In this document: in pieces, positions 47,861 to 57,309 of the stretch
How positions within the stretch are numbered: the stretch's first letter is position 1
Layout of the letters: every line of letters starts with the position of its first letter
Assembly (NCBI GenBank): GCA_016235595.1
Contig: JACRJX010000007.1
Span: 364,583 to 428,582 of the forward strand
DNA: 64,000 bases
DNA from: Verrucomicrobiota bacterium
GTDB lineage: Bacteria > Verrucomicrobiota > Verrucomicrobiia > CAIQCK01
Reading direction: 5' to 3'
The notes under the pieces: model-generated
What the model was told of the DNA's origin: nothing
Database searches by the model: none
What the model saw: only the letters and a program-made list of their open reading frames with translations
Translations under genes and position numbers: made by a program

Positions 47861-50800
47861 GTGACAAAAACCTGGTCATCGTCGAATCGCCGGCCAAGGC
47901 GAAGACCATTAATAAATATCTCGGCCGCGACTACGTGGTGAAGGCCTCGATGGGCCACATCCGCGATCTGCCCAGCAAGGGCCTGAGCGTGGACATCGAG
48001 AACAACTTCGAGCCGACCTACGAGGTCTCGCCGCTGAAGAGAAAAGTCGTCGCCGAGCTGAAGACGGCCGCCGAAACCGCCGCGACCGTCTTCCTCGCGC
48101 CCGACCCCGACCGCGAGGGCGAGGCCATCGCGTGGCACCTCTGCGAACTGCTCGCCAAGAACAAGAAAGACCGCGCCCGCTTCAAGCGCGTCACGTTCAA
48201 CGAGATCACCAAGAACGCCATCCAGCAGGCGTTCGTCGCCCCCGGCGACATTGACCAGAACCGCGTGGACAGCCAGCAGGCGCGCCGCATCCTCGACCGG
48301 ATCGTCGGCTACAAGATCAGCCCGTTGCTCTGGCGGCGCGTGCGCGGCGCCCGCAGCGCCGGCCGCGTGCAGAGCGTGGCGGTGCGGATCATCGTCGAGC
48401 GCGAGCGCGAGATCCGCGCGTTCAAGGCGCAGGAATACTGGTCGGTCGAGGCCGAGCTGCGCAAGCTGGTGGATCCGCGCACGCCGTTTCGTGCGCGGCT
48501 CATGCGGATCAACGAAGAGCGTCTGATTGACGCCGAGAAAGGTCTGTTCCTGCTCGGCGACCAGGCCACTGCGGACGCGGTGAAGGCCGAACTGGACGGC
48601 GCATCGTGGAAGGTCGAGAAGGTCGAGGAGCAGCCGCGGAAGCGGAACCCGTTCCCGCCGTTCATCACGAGCACGCTCCAGCGCGCCGCCGCCACGAACC
48701 TCCGGTTTGGCACCGACCAGACGATGCGCATCGCACAGCAGCTTTATGAAGGTGTCGAACTGGGCGACGAAGGCTCGGTCGGTCTCATCACCTACATGCG
48801 CACCGACTCGCTGACGGTCTCGCGCGAGGCGCAGGCCGAGGCGCTCGCCTACATCCGCGAGACGCACGGGGCCGAGTTCGCGCCGGAGACGCCGAACGCC
48901 TATCGCTCGCGCGAGACGGCGCAGGGCGCGCACGAGGCGATCCGGCCCACGTCGGCGCGGCGGACGCCGGAGAGCGTGGCGCCCTATCTGGACCGCCAGC
49001 AGCTCGCGCTCTACACGCTGGTCTGGAAACGGTTCGTCGCCAGCCAGATGACGCCCGCGCAGATGCTGATCAAGAGCGTGGAGGTCCTCGCGAAGAACGA
49101 CCGCGTCGCGCAGCCGCGCAACTTCTGGTTCCGCGCCAGCAGCACGCAGGTCACGTTCCCCGGTTTCCTGAAAGTCTATGGCGTCGAGGAAGGCGACGAG
49201 GACAAGATGGCCGAGGAAGGCGGCGAGCCGATTCCGCCGCTGGTTGCGGGCGAGGGTTTGGAATTGATCGAGCTGAAGCCGGAGCAGCATTTCACAGAAC
49301 CGCCGCCGCGTTACTCCGAGGCGACGCTGGTGAAGGCGTTGGAGGAACTCGGCATCGGCCGGCCCAGCACTTACGCGCCGACGGTCTCGACGATCCAAAA
49401 GCGCACCTACGTCGAGAAGGACAAAGGCCGCCTCAAGCCGACCGAACTGGGCGAGATCACGACCGACCTGCTGGTCGGCGCGTTTCCCGACCTGCTCGAC
49501 GTGCAGTTCACCGCGAAGATGGAGGAGGAGTTGGACGAGGTGGAGAGCGGCAAGGTCGAGTGGCACGAGCTGCTCGCGAGGTTCTACAAGGACTTCAAGC
49601 CGACGCTGGACAAGGCGTTGGAGACCAAGCCGCCGGAGTTGACGCATTTCAAGTGCGAGGACTGCGGCTCGCCGATGGTCATCAAGCACGGCCGCAACGG
49701 CGAGTTCCTGACCTGCTCGACCTACCCGAAGTGCAAGAGCGCCGCCAACTTCACCCGCGACGAAGCCGGCAACCTCCACATCGTCGAGCCGGAGAAACTC
49801 CACATCAAGTGCCCGCGCTGCAACGCGCACATGATCGTCAAGGGCGGCAAGAGCGGCGAGTTCCTCGCCTGCTCCAATTACCCCGACTGCAAAGGCACCA
49901 TGAACTTCACCCGCGACGACTCCGGCGAGATCCACGCCGCGCCCGCCGAGAAGACCGAGGTCGCGTGCCCCAAGTGCAACTCGCCGATGGTGGTCCGCAG
50001 CGGCAAGACCGGCGAGTTCCTTGCCTGCTCGGCCTACCCCGACTGCAAGAGCACCATGGGCTTCACCCGCAGCGCCGAAGGCAACATCACGCCGCAGAAG
50101 CTGGAGGACAGCGGCATCGCCTGCGAGAAGTGCGGTTCGCCGATGGTCGTCCGCAACAGCCGGCGCGGGCCGTTCCTCGCGTGCTCGGGCTACCCGAAAT
50201 GCCGCAACGCGATGAGCTTCACCCGCGACGAAGCCACCGGCAAGATCACGCCCAAGCCGCGCGCTGCCGCGATGGTCGAGGTCAGCGAGAAGTGCGAGAA
50301 GTGCGGCGCGCCGATGGCCATCAAGGGCAGCCGGCGCGGTTCGTTCCTCGCCTGCACCGCCTATCCGAAGTGCAAGAGCACCAAGCCGCTTTCCGACGAA
50401 CTCAAACAGAAACTCGAAGAAGCCCGCGCGAAAATCGGAGGCGTCGAGCCTTCGGCTGGCGGCGCCGTGAAACCTGCCGCGAAACCAAAAGCGCAGCTCA
50501 CCGACATCGCTTGCGAAAAATGCGGCAAGCCGATGGCCGTCCGCACCAGCGCGCGTGGCCAGTTCCTGGGCTGCTCCGGTTACCCGAAATGCCGCAACGC
50601 CAAGCCGCTGCCGCCCGATCTTGAAATCAAAGCCGCCGCGCCCGCCGCTGAAGCCGCATCCAAAATGCCGGTGGAAGCGACGGCGCAGCAGTTGAAGCAA
50701 AAGAAATCCGCGGCGCGCGCCAAAGCGGGCGCTGCTACCGATGCCGCGCCGAAAACTGCCGCCAAGCCGAAAGCGCAGCTCACCGACATCGCCTGCGAGA

Positions 50801-51090
50801 ATTGCGGCGAGCCGATGGCGGTCCGCGCCAGCGCGCGCGGCACGTTCCTCGGCTGCTCCGGCTACCCGAAGTGCAAGACCACCAAGCCGCTGCCGCCTGA
50901 ACTTGCCGAAAAGCTCGGCGTGAGCGCCACGGCCCCGGCCGCGCCCGCCAAGGCCGCGCCGGAGATGACCGATGAGAAATGCGAGAAATGCGGCTCGCCG
51001 ATGCTCATCCGCGCCGGGCGGTTTGGGAAGTTCATGGCCTGCTCGGCCTATCCCGCGTGCAAGACCACCAAGAAGCTGCCGCCCGCGTAG
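47857..51090 (+). CDS. topA: DNA topoisomerase I with eight C-terminal zinc ribbons
   Basis: The product is 1077 aa. Toprim domain (LVIVESPAKAKTI, DPDREGEAIAWH), active-site Tyr 313 in LITYMRTDSL, and the type IA core to about residue 595. Eight Cys4 ribbons of the form C-x2-C-G/N-x-P-M ... F-L/M-x-C-S-x-Y-P-x-C span residues 600-1072, with Ala/Lys-rich linkers between the last ones. Type IA enzymes relax negative supercoils. The usual count is three to five ribbons, so the tail is long. It starts inside the dprA stop and ends over the start of the recombinase gene. Confidence 0.96.
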   Translation: MSDKNLVIVESPAKAKTINKYLGRDYVVKASMGHIRDLPSKGLSVDIENNFEPTYEVSPLKRKVVAELKTAAETAATVFLAPDPDREGEAIAWHLCELLAKNKKDRARFKRVTFNEITKNAIQQAFVAPGDIDQNRVDSQQARRILDRIVGYKISPLLWRRVRGARSAGRVQSVAVRIIVEREREIRAFKAQEYWSVEAELRKLVDPRTPFRARLMRINEERLIDAEKGLFLLGDQATADAVKAELDGASWKVEKVEEQPRKRNPFPPFITSTLQRAAATNLRFGTDQTMRIAQQLYEGVELGDEGSVGLITYMRTDSLTVSREAQAEALAYIRETHGAEFAPETPNAYRSRETAQGAHEAIRPTSARRTPESVAPYLDRQQLALYTLVWKRFVASQMTPAQMLIKSVEVLAKNDRVAQPRNFWFRASSTQVTFPGFLKVYGVEEGDEDKMAEEGGEPIPPLVAGEGLELIELKPEQHFTEPPPRYSEATLVKALEELGIGRPSTYAPTVSTIQKRTYVEKDKGRLKPTELGEITTDLLVGAFPDLLDVQFTAKMEEELDEVESGKVEWHELLARFYKDFKPTLDKALETKPPELTHFKCEDCGSPMVIKHGRNGEFLTCSTYPKCKSAANFTRDEAGNLHIVEPEKLHIKCPRCNAHMIVKGGKSGEFLACSNYPDCKGTMNFTRDDSGEIHAAPAEKTEVACPKCNSPMVVRSGKTGEFLACSAYPDCKSTMGFTRSAEGNITPQKLEDSGIACEKCGSPMVVRNSRRGPFLACSGYPKCRNAMSFTRDEATGKITPKPRAAAMVEVSEKCEKCGAPMAIKGSRRGSFLACTAYPKCKSTKPLSDELKQKLEEARAKIGGVEPSAGGAVKPAAKPKAQLTDIACEKCGKPMAVRTSARGQFLGCSGYPKCRNAKPLPPDLEIKAAAPAAEAASKMPVEATAQQLKQKKSAARAKAGAATDAAPKTAAKPKAQLTDIACENCGEPMAVRASARGTFLGCSGYPKCKTTKPLPPELAEKLGVSATAPAAPAKAAPEMTDEKCEKCGSPMLIRAGRFGKFMACSAYPACKTTKKLPPA

Positions 51091-52088
51091 CCGTCCCGCC
51101 GGACGACCTGACGCGCGACTTCCTGCAATACCAGCAGGCCGAGCGCAACGCCTCGCGCCTCACGCTCCGCAACTACGAGCAGTGCCTGCGCGAGTTCCGC
51201 GTCTGGCATCAGGGTGGGCCGGGCGTCCCGCACGGCCAATCATCAAATCAATCCGCCGCGCGGGACGCGCGGCCCACTCTAAACTGGCGCGCGCTCGAGC
51301 CGTTCCAGTTCCGCCGCTATCTCATGGCGCTGATGCAGGCTGAAATGAAACGCACCACCATCGCGCTGCGCATCTCCAGCCTGCGCTCGTTCTACCGGTT
51401 CCTCGTCCGGCGCGGCGTCGTGAAGGACAACCCGCTCAGCGGCCTGATAATGCCCAAGCGTGAGAAACGCCTGCCGCGATTCCTCACCATCCAGCAGGTG
51501 GAGACGCTCTTCAACGCGCCGCTGAAGGCCGCCGAGCCGCCCGCCGAAGGAAAGAAACGCCCGCGCGGCCGGCCCGTCGCGCCGTGGGTGCCGCATCGCG
51601 ACAAGGCCATCCTCGAAACCATCTACAGCGCCGGCCTGCGCGTCCACGAACTCGTCGGCCTCAACCGCGAACACATTGATCTCCTCGGCGAAGTGCTGAG
51701 CGTCCGCGGCAAGGGCGCCAAGGAACGGCTCTGTCCCGTCGGCCGGCCCGCGCTCGACGCCATCGAGACCTGCTGGGCCAGGCTGCCGCCGGAGTTTCCC
51801 AAGGGGCGCAACGCGCCGGCGTTCCTCGGCAACAACGGCCGCCGGCTCAACGCCCGCGAGGTCCAGCGCGCGATGAAGAAGTATCTGAGGATGGCCGGCC
51901 TCGGCGTGGACATGACGCCCCACAAGCTGCGCCACAGCTTCGCGACGCACCTGCTCGACGCCGGCGCCGACCTGCGCAGCGTGCAGGAACTCCTCGGCCA
52001 CGTCAGCCTCTCGACCACGCAGGTCTATACCCACGTCACCAGCGCGCGGCTGAAACAGGTTTACGACAAGACCCACCCGCGCGCGTGA
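51057..52088 (+). CDS. xerC: Xer-type tyrosine recombinase
   Basis: The product is about 343 aa if GTG 51057 is used. ATG 50979 is also in frame, and both lie inside topA, so the start is unsure. Core-binding SAM-like domain (DLTRDFLQYQQAERNASRLT, quoted in part), then catalytic residues: Arg in YSAGLRVHELVGL, Lys in VRGKGAKER, HxxR in HKLRHSFATHLL, His in LLGHVSLSTTQ and Tyr in YTHV. It probably resolves chromosome dimers at dif. A hairpin-forming insertion (51211-51280) adds about 23 residues in frame within the N-terminal domain. XerC versus XerD is not settled. Confidence 0.88.
   Translation: MQDHQEAAARVAVPPDDLTRDFLQYQQAERNASRLTLRNYEQCLREFRVWHQGGPGVPHGQSSNQSAARDARPTLNWRALEPFQFRRYLMALMQAEMKRTTIALRISSLRSFYRFLVRRGVVKDNPLSGLIMPKREKRLPRFLTIQQVETLFNAPLKAAEPPAEGKKRPRGRPVAPWVPHRDKAILETIYSAGLRVHELVGLNREHIDLLGEVLSVRGKGAKERLCPVGRPALDAIETCWARLPPEFPKGRNAPAFLGNNGRRLNAREVQRAMKKYLRMAGLGVDMTPHKLRHSFATHLLDAGADLRSVQELLGHVSLSTTQVYTHVTSARLKQVYDKTHPRA
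51211..51280. repeat. Palindromic element inserted in frame in the recombinase gene
   Basis: GTGGGCCGGGCGTCCCGC (51214-51231) and GCGGGACGCGCGGCCCAC (51260-51277) are inverted copies with one mismatch. The match extends to 51211 and 51280 with one more. The 28-nt loop reads ACGGCCAATCATCAAATCAA then TCCGCCGC. It is translated as Q-G-G-P-G-V-P-H-G-Q-S-S-N-Q-S-A-A-R-D-A-R-P-T-L without a stop. It lies in the loop between core-binding helices. Confidence 0.75.
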
Positions 52089-52163
52089 CGGACGTTTCCA
52101 GATCTTGAGAAGCCGCGTAAGGCGTATTGAGATCGTGAACATGGACGCTCCCTCCATCCCAGA

Positions 52164-52250
52164 GCGCCAGAGGGCTGGCGCACTCCAAGACGCTCGCGCG
52201 CTTCTGAAGGCCGCATCAACAACGCGGCAGCGTCTTGGCGGCCCTCCGCC
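52164..52250. repeat. Composite inverted repeat downstream of the recombinase gene
   Basis: CCAAGACGCT (52185-52194) and AGCGTCTTGG (52229-52238) are perfect 10-bp arms 34 nt apart. Outside them are two small hairpins: GCGCCAG-AGGG-CTGGCGC (52164-52181) and GGCGG-CCCT-CCGCC (52237-52250). The whole forms a cruciform-like unit in the 370-bp gap 52089-52458, which holds no gene. Confidence 0.65.
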
Positions 52251-52324
52251 GCTTTACAGACGCCCACCGAACACGCGGTGAACAACGCCAGACTCTCCAT
52301 GAGGTTCATGGACCGTCGGCTGTC

Positions 52325-52440
52325 AATTCCCGGCCGGCCTGAAAGGCCGGCAGTAAACCAGCCCAGGGCAAGCACGCGAAGCGTGCGCCACCCTGGGTTT
52401 ACGACGTAAAATCAATAGCCGCCCTGACAGGGCGGCGGTA
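52325..52440. repeat. Cluster of three GC-rich palindromes with GTAAAC-type spacers
   Basis: GCCGGCCT-GAA-AGGCCGGC (52333-52351); an outer CCCAGGG/CCCTGGG (52362-52368, 52391-52397) around GCACGC-GAA-GCGTGC (52372-52386); and GCCGCCCT-GAC-AGGGCGGC (52418-52436). Each is followed by AGTAAAC, TTTACGACGTAAA or GGTAAAC. It is a modular intergenic repeat immediately before a glycoside hydrolase gene. No open reading frame of interest is present. Confidence 0.75.
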
Positions 52441-52458
52441 AACTCGCCGCAACTCACC

Positions 52459-55239
52459 ATGAAGCCCATCCTGTCTCTCATCTCGCTCGGCGCGCTGCTG
52501 CTGTCCTGCGCTGCCACCGGGGCCGCAACGGTGCCCGACGGCACGCTCCGCCTTCATCCTGACAACCCGCACTATTTTCAATGGCGCGGCAAGCCGGCCG
52601 TGCTCATCACCTCCGCCGAACACTACGGCGCGGTGCTCAACCTCGACTTCGATTACGTGAAGTATCTCGACACGCTCGCCCGCGACGGCCTCAACAACAC
52701 GCGCACGTTCACGGGTGGCGCTTACTTCGAGCCGGAAGGCGCGTTCAAGATCGCCCGCAACACGCTCGCGCCAGCGTCCGGCCGATTCATCGGCCCGTGG
52801 GCGCGCAGCGACCAGCCCGGCGCGGCCGACGGTGGCAACAAGCACGACCTCACGCGCTGGAACGACGCCTACTTCGCCCGCTTCCGCGACTTCACGGCGC
52901 AGGCCGGCAAGCGCGGCGTGGTCGTCGAGGTCAATCTTTTCTGCCCGTTCTACAAGGACGACCAGTGGCGGCTCAGCCCGTTCCACATCGCCAACAACGT
53001 CAACGGCCTCGGCGGCATCACGCGCACCAACGTCTATACGCTCGACAAACACGGCGGCCTGCTCGCGGTGCAGGAGCGGATGGTCCGCAAGTTCGTCAAG
53101 GAACTGCGCGGCTTCGACAACGTCTATTACGAGATCTGCAACGAGCCTTACTTCGGCGGCGTCACGCTGGAGTGGCAGCGCCGCATCGCCGACGTCATCG
53201 CCGACGCGCAGAAGGACCATCCGAACAAGAAGCTCATCGCGCAGAACATCGCCAACAAGACCGCCAAGGTGCGCGACCCGCATCCGGCCGTCTCGATCCT
53301 CAACTTCCACTACACCTATCCGCCCGTGGCCGTTGCCGAGAACTACGCGCTCAACCGCGTCATCGGCGAGAACGAGACGGGCTTCCGCGGCACGCGCGAC
53401 GAGGTCTATCGGGTCGAGGCGTGGGATTTCATCATCGCGGGGGGCGGGCTGTTCAACCACCTTGACTACTCGTTCACCGCCGGCCACGAGGACGGCACGT
53501 TCGCCTATCCGCCGACGCAGCCCGGCGGCGGCAGCGTGAAGTTCCGCCGCCAGCTTCGCGTCCTGCACGACTTCATCAACCAATTCGACTTCGTGAAGAT
53601 GAAACCCGCTGACAAACTGGTGTGCGCGGGCCGCAGCGACGACGTTTCCATCCGCGTGCTGGCCGAGCCGGGCCGGCAGTATGCGATCTACATCCACAAC
53701 AGCCCGATGCCGCGCTGGAAGGACAAGGCGAAGCTCAACACCGGCGAGTTTCAGGTGAACCTCGAACTCGACGCGCCCGCCTCCAGCTATCGCGCCGAGT
53801 GGATCGAGCCGGCGACCGGCAAAGTGCTGCTTGCCGAAACGAAGCAACACGCTGGCGGCGCGCTCCCGTTGAGTTCGCCGCATTACGCGCAGGACGTGGC
53901 GTTACGGCTGACGGCGGCGACCGACCGGGTCATCGCATCGGCCAAGGACGACGGCTATCGCGGCATCTGGTTCACGCTGGGCCAGAAGTCCGAATTCGGC
54001 GACAAGTATTCCGGCGGGCTGGGCACCTACACGGCCAACCACGTGCCGATGGCCATCTACTCGAAGGAGGCGGACAAGACGTTCTTCGTCTATGGCGGCG
54101 CGAAGCAGGGCAAGCGGCACCTGCTGGCGATGGCGTCCTACTACGATCACCGCCGCGGCGTCGTGCCGCGCCCGACCATCGTGCATGACAAGCAGGGCGT
54201 GGATGATCCGCACGACAACCCCAGCCTCGCCATGGACGGGAAGGGCCACCTCTGGGTCTTCGTCAGCGGCCGCGCGAAGAAACGGCCCGGCATCATCTAT
54301 CGCAGCACGAAGCCCTACAGCACCGACGAGTTCGAGCAGGTTGGTCAGCGCGAGTTCACCTACCCGCAGCCGCGATGGTTCGAGGGGCGCGGCTTCCTGT
54401 TCCTGTTCACCAAATACACCAAGGGCCGCGAGCTTTACTTCAACACCAGTCCCGACGGGCGGAACTGGACGCCCGACGTGAAATTCGCCGGCATGGGCGG
54501 CCACTACCAGACCAGCCACGTGCGGGGCAACCGCGTCATCACCGCCTTCAACATGCATCCCGGCGGCAACGTGGATAAGCGGACCAACCTCTACTTCCTC
54601 CAGACCGACGACTTCGGCAAAACGTGGCGCAATGTCCGCGGCGAGCCGGTGGAGTTGCCGCTCGCGGATCCGAAGAACCCCGCCCTTGTGCATGACTACC
54701 AGGCCGGGCAACGGAACGTCTATATCCACGACCTCGATCTGGACCGCAATGGCCGGCCAGTGATTCTGTTCATCACGAGCGCCGGCCACCAACCGGGGCC
54801 GGGCGGCGACCCGCGATGGTGGACCGTCGCGCACTGGCTTGGCGACAAATGGAAGTTCACGCAGGTGACCCGCGCGAACCACAACTACAGCACCGGCTCC
54901 CTCTACATCGAGGCCGACGCGTGGCGGATCATCGGGCCGACCGAACGCGGCCCGCAGCCGGTCGGTTCCGGCGGCGAGGTCGGCGTCTGGGCGAGCCGCG
55001 ACGCGGGCAAGACCTGGAGCAAGGAGCGCGACGTGACGCGGGGCAGCGCGAGGAACCACAACTACGTCCGCCGCCCGGTGAACGCGCATCCCGGTTTCTA
55101 CGCGTTCTGGGCCGACGGAAACCCGGACGAGCTCTCGCCGTCGAAGCTCTACTTCACCAACAAGGCCGGTGACAAGGTCTGGCAGTTGCCCGACGCCATG
55201 AGCGGCGGCGGCAGCGCGCCGGCAGAATTGAACCGCTGA
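52459..55239 (+). CDS. Secreted GH-A glycoside hydrolase fused to BNR-4 propeller
   Basis: The product is 926 aa. Signal peptide (MKPILSLISLGALLLSCAAT; LLSC could be a lipobox). Residues 25-390 form a clan GH-A-like barrel with acid/base Glu 229 in YEICNEPYF and a nucleophile candidate Glu 304 in VIGENETGF. A small beta domain (about 395-475) follows. Residues 480-920 are a BNR-4 type beta-propeller (DDGYRGIWFTLGQKSEFGDK, YSGGLGTYTANHVPMAIY, SRDAGKTWSKE). Such propellers occur in exported glycosidases or lyases. The fusion suggests that both domains act on one polysaccharide; the substrate is unknown. It heads the 52-58 kb locus. Confidence 0.85.
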   Translation: MKPILSLISLGALLLSCAATGAATVPDGTLRLHPDNPHYFQWRGKPAVLITSAEHYGAVLNLDFDYVKYLDTLARDGLNNTRTFTGGAYFEPEGAFKIARNTLAPASGRFIGPWARSDQPGAADGGNKHDLTRWNDAYFARFRDFTAQAGKRGVVVEVNLFCPFYKDDQWRLSPFHIANNVNGLGGITRTNVYTLDKHGGLLAVQERMVRKFVKELRGFDNVYYEICNEPYFGGVTLEWQRRIADVIADAQKDHPNKKLIAQNIANKTAKVRDPHPAVSILNFHYTYPPVAVAENYALNRVIGENETGFRGTRDEVYRVEAWDFIIAGGGLFNHLDYSFTAGHEDGTFAYPPTQPGGGSVKFRRQLRVLHDFINQFDFVKMKPADKLVCAGRSDDVSIRVLAEPGRQYAIYIHNSPMPRWKDKAKLNTGEFQVNLELDAPASSYRAEWIEPATGKVLLAETKQHAGGALPLSSPHYAQDVALRLTAATDRVIASAKDDGYRGIWFTLGQKSEFGDKYSGGLGTYTANHVPMAIYSKEADKTFFVYGGAKQGKRHLLAMASYYDHRRGVVPRPTIVHDKQGVDDPHDNPSLAMDGKGHLWVFVSGRAKKRPGIIYRSTKPYSTDEFEQVGQREFTYPQPRWFEGRGFLFLFTKYTKGRELYFNTSPDGRNWTPDVKFAGMGGHYQTSHVRGNRVITAFNMHPGGNVDKRTNLYFLQTDDFGKTWRNVRGEPVELPLADPKNPALVHDYQAGQRNVYIHDLDLDRNGRPVILFITSAGHQPGPGGDPRWWTVAHWLGDKWKFTQVTRANHNYSTGSLYIEADAWRIIGPTERGPQPVGSGGEVGVWASRDAGKTWSKERDVTRGSARNHNYVRRPVNAHPGFYAFWADGNPDELSPSKLYFTNKAGDKVWQLPDAMSGGGSAPAELNR

Positions 55240-55372
55240 GAGGCCAGAGGCGCGCCGTTGACGTCATCGGCGGCGCGGGAGGCGGGTTTCCGGATCGAGC
55301 ACGATGTCAGGCAGGTTCGGGGGATCCGGCGTTGAAGCCGGGTTGTGCCAACGGTATAAGATGGAGCGTCTT

Positions 55373-56125
55373 ATGAGAATCATGACCTGCGGGTTGACCG
55401 CGCTGTTCATTGCCGCGTTGACACTCACTGCTGCTGAGCCGCAACCGCCGGCCTCGAAGCCGGGCAAGCGGCTGTTGAGCGAAGACTTCGGCGGCGCGGC
55501 GCTGCCGGCGACGTGGCAGCCGGGCGGGCGGCCGAAAAGTTTCAGCATCGTGGACGGCGCGTTGCAGGGCGTCTGCCTGCCCGACGACAGCCACGGCCCG
55601 GCCATCGGCGTGCCGATCGAGGGGCGCAATCTGACGATCCAGTTTTCGGTGAAGCTCGCGAAGCCCGGCGTCGTGCTGTTCCTCGTGGACGGCGACAGCC
55701 AGTTTGGCGGCACGGCGCATCTGCTGCGCGTCGCGCTCGGCGGAAAGTTTGCCGCGTTGCAGCAGGACCGCGGCTGCCTTGAATCGAAGCAGGCGCAAGC
55801 CGCCGGGAAGGCCAAGGCAGTGAAAGAGGGCCGCAAGCTTGCGCCACCAACCAAGGAACAACTCGCCGACCCGAAGTTCTATCGCACGGAGATGCTCGAC
55901 CGGAAAGCCGCCAATCTCGACGACGGCCAGTGGCACCATGTGCGGGTCGAGATCAACGGCAACGACGCCGTCGCGCAGGTGGACGGCGTCGTGCTCCGCG
56001 CGAAAGGCGCCGTCTTCGACGTAAAGAAGTCCCGCCTCGTCTTCCTCATCGGCCTGAGCGGCACGATGCTGATTGACGACGTGAAGGTTTGGGAAAACGA
56101 GGCGCTCAAGGAGAAGGGCCGGTGA
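55373..56125 (+). CDS. Exported LamG/DUF1080-like carbohydrate-binding protein
   Basis: The product is about 250 aa from ATG 55373, with GGAG 7 nt before it; ATGs at 55361 and 55382 are alternatives. Signal peptide ([18 protein letters not shown]). The mature part is a jelly-roll with [31 protein letters not shown] and [21 protein letters not shown], typical of LamG/3-keto-disaccharide hydrolase (DUF1080) proteins. It either binds or cleaves sugars. Its stop overlaps the GTG start of the sialidase (GTGA). Confidence 0.78.
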   Translation: MRIMTCGLTALFIAALTLTAAEPQPPASKPGKRLLSEDFGGAALPATWQPGGRPKSFSIVDGALQGVCLPDDSHGPAIGVPIEGRNLTIQFSVKLAKPGVVLFLVDGDSQFGGTAHLLRVALGGKFAALQQDRGCLESKQAQAAGKAKAVKEGRKLAPPTKEQLADPKFYRTEMLDRKAANLDDGQWHHVRVEINGNDAVAQVDGVVLRAKGAVFDVKKSRLVFLIGLSGTMLIDDVKVWENEALKEKGR

Positions 56126-57309
56126 AATCATCCCTGCTTTCTCTTCTCGCGGGCGCCTGCCTGGCCGTTGTGGCGGATGCGGGTGACGTGGATTGGGGCA
56201 AGCAGGCCGCGGAGGATGCAAAACAGGACCGCACGACCATCGCCTACGACGGCAAGTCGCCGGACAAGCTCGTCTGCGACACGACCCTGCGCGAGTTGCC
56301 CGACGGTTCGTGGGCGCTGTTCATGCTGGCGGGCGATGACTTCGAGCCGTCGCCGAAGAACTACACCGGTCTCACCCGCAGCACCGACGGCGGCAAGACG
56401 TGGTCGCCGTTGCAACCCGTGGACATCGGCTTTCCGCGCGAGGGAAAAACCAGCGGCCAAGGCCCGACGGAACTGATGGTGCGCGGCAACCGCTGCACGC
56501 TGTTCTTCTCCACGCACTCCCAGACGTGGGGGCGCGACTGGAAATCGTGGATGATGCACAGCGACGATGGCTGTCGCACGTGGGGCAAACCGCGACCGAT
56601 GCCCGGCCGGCTGGCGAACTTCACCTTCATCCGCAACCACATCGTCACGCGCGACGGGCGGATTCTCATTCCGTTCCAGCATTACCTCGGCCCGCCGCCC
56701 GGCACCCCGCCACCGCCGCCGGAAGAGAAGCCGTGGCACAAGGCGCTCGCTCACTACGTCAGCAACCCGCGCAACGGCGTGCTCATGAGCCGTGACGGCG
56801 GCAAGACGTGGACCGAGCACGGCAACGTCCGGCTCACCGACAACGACCGCTACCACGGCTGGGCGGAGAACAACATCGTCGAGCTGTCCGACGGCCGCAT
56901 CGCCATGATCATCCGCGGCGACCGTCTCGGTGGCGTGCTTTACTACGCGGAATCGAAGGACGGCGGCCGCACGTGGCCGGAGTTCGCGACGAAGACCGAC
57001 ATCCCCAATCCCGGTTCGAAAGCCACACTCTATCCGCTCGGCGGTGACACCGTCGCGCTGTTGCACAACCCGAACCCGAAACACCGCAGCCCGATGGCGC
57101 TCTGGATCAGCTTCGACGGCATGAAGACGTGGCCGTATCGCCGCGTGCTCGTGCCGGAATCCTGCGACGGCCCGAAAGGGCGGATGAACTACCCCGACGG
57201 CTTCGTCAGCAAGGACAGGCAATGGCTCCACTTCGCCTTCGACGACAACCGCCACCGCGCGGTCTATTACGGCGCCAAGCTGCCGCCGCTTGCGCGATCA
57301 CACCCATGA
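56122..57309 (+). CDS. Exported sialidase-family protein (BNR/Asp-box)
   Basis: The product is 395 aa from GTG 56122, overlapping the preceding stop. A signal peptide ([19 protein letters not shown]) precedes a beta-propeller with four Asp boxes: [33 protein letters not shown] and [11 protein letters not shown]. This is the exo-alpha-sialidase superfamily; many environmental members act on other acidic or deoxy sugars. The last 110 bp are repeated at 58301-58410. The next gene starts within the stop (ATGA). Confidence 0.85.
   Translation: MKSSLLSLLAGACLAVVADAGDVDWGKQAAEDAKQDRTTIAYDGKSPDKLVCDTTLRELPDGSWALFMLAGDDFEPSPKNYTGLTRSTDGGKTWSPLQPVDIGFPREGKTSGQGPTELMVRGNRCTLFFSTHSQTWGRDWKSWMMHSDDGCRTWGKPRPMPGRLANFTFIRNHIVTRDGRILIPFQHYLGPPPGTPPPPPEEKPWHKALAHYVSNPRNGVLMSRDGGKTWTEHGNVRLTDNDRYHGWAENNIVELSDGRIAMIIRGDRLGGVLYYAESKDGGRTWPEFATKTDIPNPGSKATLYPLGGDTVALLHNPNPKHRSPMALWISFDGMKTWPYRRVLVPESCDGPKGRMNYPDGFVSKDRQWLHFAFDDNRHRAVYYGAKLPPLARSHP

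Noticed and set aside
47314-50700. 1128-codon open frame on the strand opposite topA and dprA
   Set aside because: It is a by-product of strong GC bias at third codon positions. The product is low-complexity Arg/Ala/Gly/Leu, while the plus strand encodes unmistakable TopA and DprA.
51232-51259. Frameshift or assembly error in the recombinase around the inserted segment
   Set aside because: The frame is unbroken and all core catalytic residues follow. The symmetrical arms point to an inserted palindrome instead.
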